Positions 57,116 to 64,000 of a stretch of DNA of 64,000 nucleotides are shown piece after piece. Location of the stretch: assembly GCA_037951165.1 (NCBI GenBank), contig JBBDHG010000054.1, forward strand, positions 2,056,501-2,120,500. The letters are read 5' to 3'. This stretch comes from Lophius americanus (lineage: Eukaryota > Chordata > Actinopteri > Lophiiformes > Lophiidae). Every line of letters starts with the position of its first letter. Positions within the stretch are counted from its first letter, which is position 1. The notes below the pieces were generated by a model. That model ran no database searches, had not been told where the DNA came from, and was given only the letters and a program-made list of their open reading frames with translations. The translations under genes were made by a program, and so were the position numbers.

Positions 57116-57514
57116 CAACAAGGCTTTGTGTAGCTGCATTGGTCAAGGATCTACAGGGGGCGCTGTAATGTAAGAGACGGATTAAAGGGCTGAAAAGTCA
57201 GTGATTAAAGGAAAATTGCAACATTTTTTGGTGCAAAAATTCCAAGATTCTCAAGAATAAGACGATTTTCTCTGTAACTGATTTGAGGAAAGTGAGATGT
57301 TGGTCTTCAGTTTGAGACGCATCAGAAACACCAACATCTGATAACAAACAGGTCGTGTTTGAAGCTTGAGGTCCTGAGTGGGTTTGTGAGTATGGTGACC
57401 ATGTGAGTCTGCTTCACTCTCAAATAAAGACATTTGTTATAACCTTCACTTGAGATCCTTGATGTTCTGCTCATTGATCGTTTTAAGTTAGCCTTGCCTG
57501 AATTACATACCCAA

Positions 57515-57800
57515 AAAAGTGATGACAACTACTGCATTAAATTAGATAGAAATACCTCAGAGTTCATGATATTCTGCACAGCGTTTGTAGGATAGGACTA
57601 GGAAGACCCTAAATTTGGCACAGTTGCATTGCTAATTTACCCAAAATGTATCAAAAATGGGATTTTGACCGCAAAATACCACCTATGTCCACTATGTCAC
57701 AACCTATGGCTGTGACATAAATCCAGGTATATATTAAAATGTAGCATTGTAGACCGGGAAAAAGTAGCAAAACCACGTGGAAGCCTGATTATGGGCGTGT
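57515..57800 (+). repeat. Dispersed repeat family B, copy 2 (downstream of desmin)
   Basis: Counterpart of 51590-51905 in the same orientation (see that entry for shared phrases). Confidence 0.75.
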
Positions 57801-58797
57801 GGAGAAGATGTTTTGGTTTTTGTATGTGAATGGTATAGAAGGCCTTCCTTTAAACTGAAGTCACTAACCTTGCTCAGATGGAGCATGTGATGACTGGTTC
57901 CTCCATGAACCCTTCTACCCACATTATTAATCATCTGACGTCGGCTTCCTCAAGTGATCCCGGCTCTCCCAGCAGAGCGTAGCCGGCCTCTGTTAACATT
58001 TAATTCACTTTCACCAACAGAGCAGGGCTGGAATTATCAGTAGCAGCACCGGTCCTGCTACAGGGAGCAGAGAACAATGGGTTGTTAATGAGCTGGCCTC
58101 TGGTCACGCTTTGTTTCCAACGGAACACAGATAGCTCAGCAGCAGGCACCATAGAATCTGTGTCTGGAGTCAGCGGGCGGAAAATGTCAGCAGACATGAA
58201 AAAAAAAAAAGAAAAGAAGTGGGAGCAGAGGAGAAAAAACAGTGTAATCAGATTGTGTTGGTAATTAGGAGGATGAAGAAAGAAGAAGAGAGATAAAGAT
58301 ATTTCCTAGAATCTTTCGGAGACATGTTGATCATCCTCTCAACTGTTGTCAAAGGAAACTGCTTCCCAGTCGTTACTGGTCCAGAAACAGGGCAGCGAAA
58401 ACATTTCCTTTCTTCAATTCCCGTCAGCGGGACTTTTCTATCATTTGAAAAGGCATCTCCTCCAGCTCACTGCTATTTGTGTTTATCTCCTACGTCTTTA
58501 TGTCCAGTCTTTAAATGTTAATTATGAAATAAAATAATAATAAAGGTAACCAGGCTTAACGCTCATTTAAAATAAAGGATACTTTTATTCAATAAATAGT
58601 ATAATTCTAGACTCCGATAATAGTTCTATATTTATTTAACAGTAACATTAATATGATAATAAAAACATTTTTATTACAAAGAATGCAATTTTAACGGCAA
58701 AAGAAGTGCAAAATATTCTTCTTCTAGATGGACGGTGACTAAAAACTCCATCAGCCAAAATATTAGAACCGATAACTGGTTTTAATGTATTTACTGA

Positions 58798-58832
<35 letters not shown>

Positions 58833-61800
58833 ACAATAAAGACAACAGGACACTTAGATCGTAGACTCACAGCATTTATCAATGTTTAGGTCCTTAAAGT
58901 CATGCTCAATAATAATAATAATATGATTTTTACAAATTAATTCATTGTTGAATCACTGAGGCTCAGTTTGTTTTTCAACATCACATGTTAAAAAATCAGC
59001 AGGATAACAAAAAATGTACAGTTGCATCAACCATCCAACAGATCGAACCAGCAGGACATAAGAGGGGCAAGAAGAAAAAAAAACGGGCTTAAGCCATCAG
59101 AAAATAGCCAGCAGGATAAATCACAGAAGCAATCATGATGTGAAAATGAGAATGGAAACAAGTAATTTGTACATCTGAGCATTATTTACAGTTAAGTATC
59201 TCAATATATACAGTCAGAGTGTTTCCCAGCAGATATTCAGCAGTGATGGACGAATGAGAGAAAATACAATTAAAAAAAACAACCGCAAATAAACATTTCC
59301 TAATTAATGTTGCGGAAAATCCCCGGAGTTATTTACGGAAGAGTATTACCCTGTTTTTCTGAATTAATGAGATGAAAGTCAATAATTCAGAAAAGCAGAG
59401 CCCCGATCTCTCGTAGATAAGCCCCGTTAGTTTAATCCAGGTTTATTTTGGTCTGGGCTTGAGGCACTGACTCACCCTCGGAATATCAGGACACACTCAT
59501 GTGAAGATATTTGTGTCTTTAAGTGATTAAAATAACTAAATAATAAAACTTATAAGCACTATGCTAAATACAGCTACTGCTTATAAATGTAGAAGTAGGG
59601 ATGCACTTTGCAGTTCTTCTCAGTCGATACAGATAATTACATTCCACTTAAGGCCGGTACTCACGTGGATAAAGGACCATTTCGCCTTTTTTCACATTGG
59701 TTTGACTTTTCCATATCTACTCTCTTTCTCTACTAAGACTTTTTCTGTTAAAATGTATATTTTATTTCCCTCCAATAGGAACCCTCTTGTTTAACGGTTT
59801 GCACATTTCAAATGCTCTTCCTCTGAAATGTAAAACATGTTTGGTTCTTTTCAGCTGCAGAAGTTGGACATGATTCTGAGAAAGCAGATGCTATATCTAT
59901 CAGATAACTTAACTCATTATTATTTTAATAGTTGTTTGGGGATATGTTCACTAAATCTGATGATAGCCAATACTGTAGATTTCAATTTATGGGATAGAAC
60001 ATTTTTTTATCAGCTATATATTTTGCATTAGTAGTTTCAAGTAAATGCCAGTAAAACCCAGAAAAGACACACAAAAAGGAAAAGTTTGAGCGAAAGCTTC
60101 CATAACTGCTAAACATGACTGGAGGAACACTGACACAGCAGAAAAGAATGTGACTCAGCACAAAGCATGTCAAAGAGGAGGGGAATTATTCCGAGCCCTA
60201 AACCTGAACAGTGTGAACGGAGAAGGGAGGAGAAGGTTGTTTCCTGCCGCTTCCGATCTACATGTGTGAATATTTCATTTTCACTTCTTCACGGTTATAA
60301 ATCGGGTTAGCGTCGTTTTCTTAAACATTTTTACAAAAATCAACCCCATGTTCCTTCCCCGTGACATCTTTGAGGGTGATGTCCTTCCACAGTTTCTAAT
60401 CCTGTGTGGATTGTTTGCTGTGAAAACTAGGACCAAGAGACTAAAGTGGAAATGTGAAGTTTTCACACGACGACACACAGAAACACAAACACATAGGAAA
60501 CAGCTACACGAGGATTCTCAACGAGCAGGAAGGGGCTACGGTAACAGGGATTGCTCCACCAACATCCATCAGGTGTTAAGCATCTTAGTACAAGACTGAG
60601 GATTTGTTGAACCCAAACCTCAGCGAGTGCATTCCCACCAAACACTAACAAAAACACCATAAACCAAATAAACCATGTTTCCTGTTTGGTTGTTAATCTT
60701 CCATACGTTTCTTCACTTTTGTATAGTTTTACCTTTAATGTGTGGAGTTACTGTTTGCAGGAACCGTGACCTCGTCAGTGTTGTTGTTGTTGTTTATTAG
60801 AGTTGACTCCTCGATCCCAAAGAGGCTCAAATACGATTTATGAAATGCAAAAGTTATTTTTGAAAATTTGCAGTAACTCCTTCTTCAAAATCAACAGTTG
60901 CATTTGACTTTAAAAGCAAATACTGGCGTTGCACAAACACACAAACAGGAAGTATATAACAAAAAAAAGGTCCAGTAGAAAACACCAGAGGGCGCCATTT
61001 AAAAATCCACCTATGGGTCATCATGTACAAGAGATCTTAATTTTAAACCTGCTCTTTTTCATCATTTCTATCTTCACCCAAACTTAAATCATCCCGTTTT
61101 CAGCCGTACCGCTACTATTGGCAAAAATGCAGGAAAAGCCCCCCCCCCCCTTCATTCACCAATATTTGGTACAATCTATCACCGGCCACATGGCTCACAT
61201 GTCCAATATCTGACATTTCCAGGTCCCTCCACACAGCTTGAATCCTGAATGAAGAGCAGCAGAGAGCGGGTTCTGGCCTTTGTGGTTTAAGAGCATAAAA
61301 ATTCTGCAACGACTGTCTGTGTCTTATTATTGAGGGTTAAGAAAAGAAACGAGGCAGGATAGGATGATGCATACAGTGGCTCCCAGAAATCAGCAGAGAG
61401 AGAGAAAGGAGGGATGCATATGTCTCCTGGTCAGGCTGGCGATCACACACCAACGAGATGCAGATAACATTCCCCTGTAGGCAGGGACCGTCTGCATCGT
61501 TCGAGGGGGAAATGACATAAAAATCCTCGAGGGTGTGAACCGTTTCATTCAGCATGCAGGTAGAAAACATACTGTTCTGCATTTTGAAGCAGCGGAAGTC
61601 TGGTGCCGCTCCTCTGGACCCACGGGCTGTCAGTGAAGATAAGGTTGTTTTCACGAACACCTGGAATCAGACCGCAACCATCCAGTGGAGGAAGTGACGA
61701 AGAGCTGCTTCCCCATTCAAGTGTTATCGGTAGGTTGTTTTTTTTTCAGTGCGTGTTGGCCGTTTTCATTTCCCTCTGAACATAACCTACTGAAATCCTT

Positions 61801-62378
61801 GAAGCGAATCGTTTCCTGCTTTAGTTACACTCCAGCTCAGACGCTGTTGAGGGCTCATTGAAGGTAGCGCCACCTCGGCTTCATGAAGGCCATGTGAGGC
61901 ATTTTTATCTGAAACGCTGCAGAACCTCCTTCAGAGAAGCTGGTACTTTGATTATTCACCCAGTGGAGTTCACTTCTAGATGACTTCCAGCATCTTCAAA
62001 TCACATTTTTAGATATAATTCAGGGAACTTCTCGCAAGTCGTTGCGTTGGACTCTAGACCAGATCAGTCACAGAGGTTTAGAAGTGAAATACTGGACATG
62101 ATGTTTGAAATTAGCCTTCAACGACAATCAGTGGTTCCATCACGGACAAAAACAAAGAGGCTGGGCTCTTCTGTCTTCACATTCTTAAAGAGGAGAGAAG
62201 GATCAAAGTGGGAAAATAAATAGGTCCTGTTACAGGTCTGAAAGGGGGGAACCAGTGTGAGACCACCTGCGGGAGATGGTTCCCGTCGGGTTAATAGGCA
62301 GTGGATTCAGATGGCACAGGAAGTTTCAGCTTTTTGACAAACTGTGTGTGTAAGTGTGAACGGGAGCATTTCACTGCC
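57801..62378. other. Intergenic region between convergent des and tmem198, including the latter's 3' UTR
   Basis: No coding exon is recognised. A (GT)15 run lies at 58799-58828. The tmem198 3' UTR must extend leftwards from 62378; its end could not be fixed among several reverse-strand AATAAA-like sites. Confidence 0.55.
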
Positions 62379-64000
62379 TCAGATCCGAGCTGGGGGTCCG
62401 CTGGGAGCCGTGAGGGGCACCTGAGAGCCGCAGTCATAGTCAAGTTCGGCCATCCGGGAGCGGCTCATCATCCGACTGTGTGTGTAGACTCTTCTGTCCG
62501 TCTGCCGGTCCCTGAAACTCCTGATGTAGCTCTGTGGACAGACAGAGGACACGGAGATAGATATTAAAGAGAGCCACTGTGAAAAACCTTAAAGTCATGC
62601 TACAGGAGGAAGGAATTTGTTTTCGATGGAAGACGGATGGAATTCATAAATCTGCCTGTTCTTTATGAAAGTGGAGTCAGAAGGCGAGACTTGTTCAGCA
62701 CACAGACTGGGAAAAGAGGGATAGGAAAGGGAACAAGATCCACCTACAGCAGCTCTACTTCTCATCAGATAACATGTGATTGAATTCTGGGTTTTAGCAG
62801 GAGCTCGTTTGGGAGCATTTGTTGGCAGTTTTCTGGGCTCACTGTGACAACAAGACTTCTGGTTGCCGCTTCTTCTGGTAAAGAGGAGAGATAATGAAAA
62901 CGAGCCAGATTATCTGAGGATTCTATTTGCTGATTCTGAAGAATCAAAAAGCCTCCTCCTTTAGTACAGCCGTCTTCGTGCAAAGAAACTTGTTCGTATC
63001 TCCTATGGAAGAAAAAGGAAACTCTGACTTTTAAAGCCTGATGACCGCATTGATTGATGCTCTTCATCTGGATAGAATTGTCTGCATCTTAAAGGGCAGA
63101 CAGGAAGAGTTTGAATCGACTTTGTGACCACAGAAACAAAAGACAAACCTGTGGTTGGAATTAGATCTGCACTCCTGAATGTTAGGATTTGTTGTTTTTT
63201 GTAATGAACTATGTTAAATCAAGAAATAGGTCCAGAGTAAACGTTTGTAAGGTGGATTTTATCATCTGTGTCCAGAGCTGTTTATATTCCTCATGCTAAG
63301 CTAAGCTAAGCTAAGCTAAGCTAATCTAATCTAATCTAAGTATTGATATCAGTTGTATATTGAACATATGCGCGTGTATAATCAACAGGACATGAAAAAG
63401 GTCTCTCTTTTTAATTAGTAGAGAAGTTATTTTGCATCTGATGATATTGATGATATTCCTTTATAGATACAATATGGAATAAGAAAAATGTAGAATAATG
63501 GAAAAGAAAGGAAGGTAAAGAAATTTAAACATAGTCGCTGGTATAAGAATATTTCATAAGCTGTTTTTCATTCACATTTATATACACGTAGATATCAAGT
63601 CAATTTTATTTACATAGATCCAAATCACAACAAATATCATCTCAAGATAAAAACAAGGTCAGTGGCGAGAAAAAAGTGGCTTTTAACAACCTCGAGCGGA
63701 TCCTGACGAAAGCCTTCTGCCTTGATCATGTGTCTGATTTCAGTAAATAAGCAAATTAGAGGAACACATTACGTGTGTTTTTTGATGATACAGTCTTTGA
63801 GAGTGTTATTATGTGTGCACTGGAACAGTGCATGCTTTCATCCTATGGATACTGAGGCTTCAGGGTCTTACTGGCGAGAGCACGTCTCCATCAAAGCGCC
63901 GTTTGGGGTTGACCTTACGGTGGTACCCGGGTTCAGTCTGAGGAGGCGGGACCTTCGGTTGCTGGGAGTTCTGGGCTTGGTGATGAGGGTGAGACGCTGC
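62379..64000 (-). CDS. tmem198: Probable TMEM198, last two coding exons (partial)
   Basis: Exon 64000-63872 (open to the window edge) ends KRRFDGDVLSP at donor GTAAGA. Exon 62531-62379 follows acceptor TCCACAG and encodes SYIRSFRDRQTDRRVYTHSR, then a Met/Arg/Ser stretch, ELDYDCGSQVPLTAPSG and a stop at 62381-62379. The join is phase 0. I recognise FDGDVLSPSYI.SFR.RQ and the YxCGSxVPLTAPSG ending as the cytoplasmic tail of TMEM198, a seven-pass membrane protein reported to promote LRP6 phosphorylation in Wnt signalling. TMEM198 also lies close to DES in mammals. The membrane domain is outside the window, so the call rests on the tail and synteny. Confidence 0.6.
62532..63871. other. tmem198 last intron
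   Basis: No further exon is recognised. A (CTAAG)5 pentanucleotide run with CTAAT variants lies at 63294-63338. Confidence 0.6.

Noticed and set aside
62301..62567. Plus-strand 88-codon frame near the right end
   Set aside because: It overlaps the last tmem198 exon in antisense; the minus-strand reading has proper splice and stop signals.

Overview
This is vertebrate nuclear DNA, almost certainly from a ray-finned (teleost) fish. Genes are split into short exons with GT/AG introns. Microsatellites are abundant, and relics of hAT, Tc1/mariner, L2-like LINE, Penelope-like and tRNA-SINE elements are scattered throughout. The gene order ptprn - des - tmem198 matches the neighbourhood on human 2q35. 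Nothing in the window looks prokaryotic, viral or plasmid-like.

Layout. (1) 1-1771, plus strand: three phase-compatible exons that look like the 3' end of an unrecognised gene converging on ptprn, followed by a Tc1/mariner relic (1825-2866). (2) 4109-36304, minus strand: ptprn (IA-2), reconstructed as 24 coding exons and 934 codons, from signal peptide to the catalytically dead PTP domain. Its introns hold the conserved microRNA mir-153 (6433-6492), a hAT-like insertion abutting a splice donor (6792-7776), a 13-bp minisatellite of about 1 kb (10306-11318), several LINE fragments, and an intact, intronless, antisense cirbp gene (19578-20117) inside what appears to be a second hAT-like element (19272-21677). 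(3) 36305-48700: about 12 kb between the divergent ptprn and des genes, with no gene recognised, containing a TTGG-type simple repeat, dispersed repeats, a Penelope-like relic and LINE debris. (4) 48845-56838, plus strand: desmin, 10 coding exons and 477 aa, with one extra 101-bp intron splitting the exon that is usually 221 bp. (5) 62379-64000, minus strand: the last two coding exons of a gene that is probably tmem198, converging on des.

These genes are not one pathway. ptprn encodes a dense-core secretory granule protein of neuroendocrine cells and hosts mir-153. des encodes the muscle intermediate filament. tmem198 encodes a multipass membrane protein linked to Wnt signalling. cirbp encodes a stress/cold-responsive RNA-binding protein and sits here by retroposition. 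The most notable points are the nested cirbp retrogene, the hAT insertion that duplicated a splice donor, the ptprn acceptors built from microsatellites, and the extra desmin intron. All homology statements come from recognising conserved motifs by eye; no database search was run.
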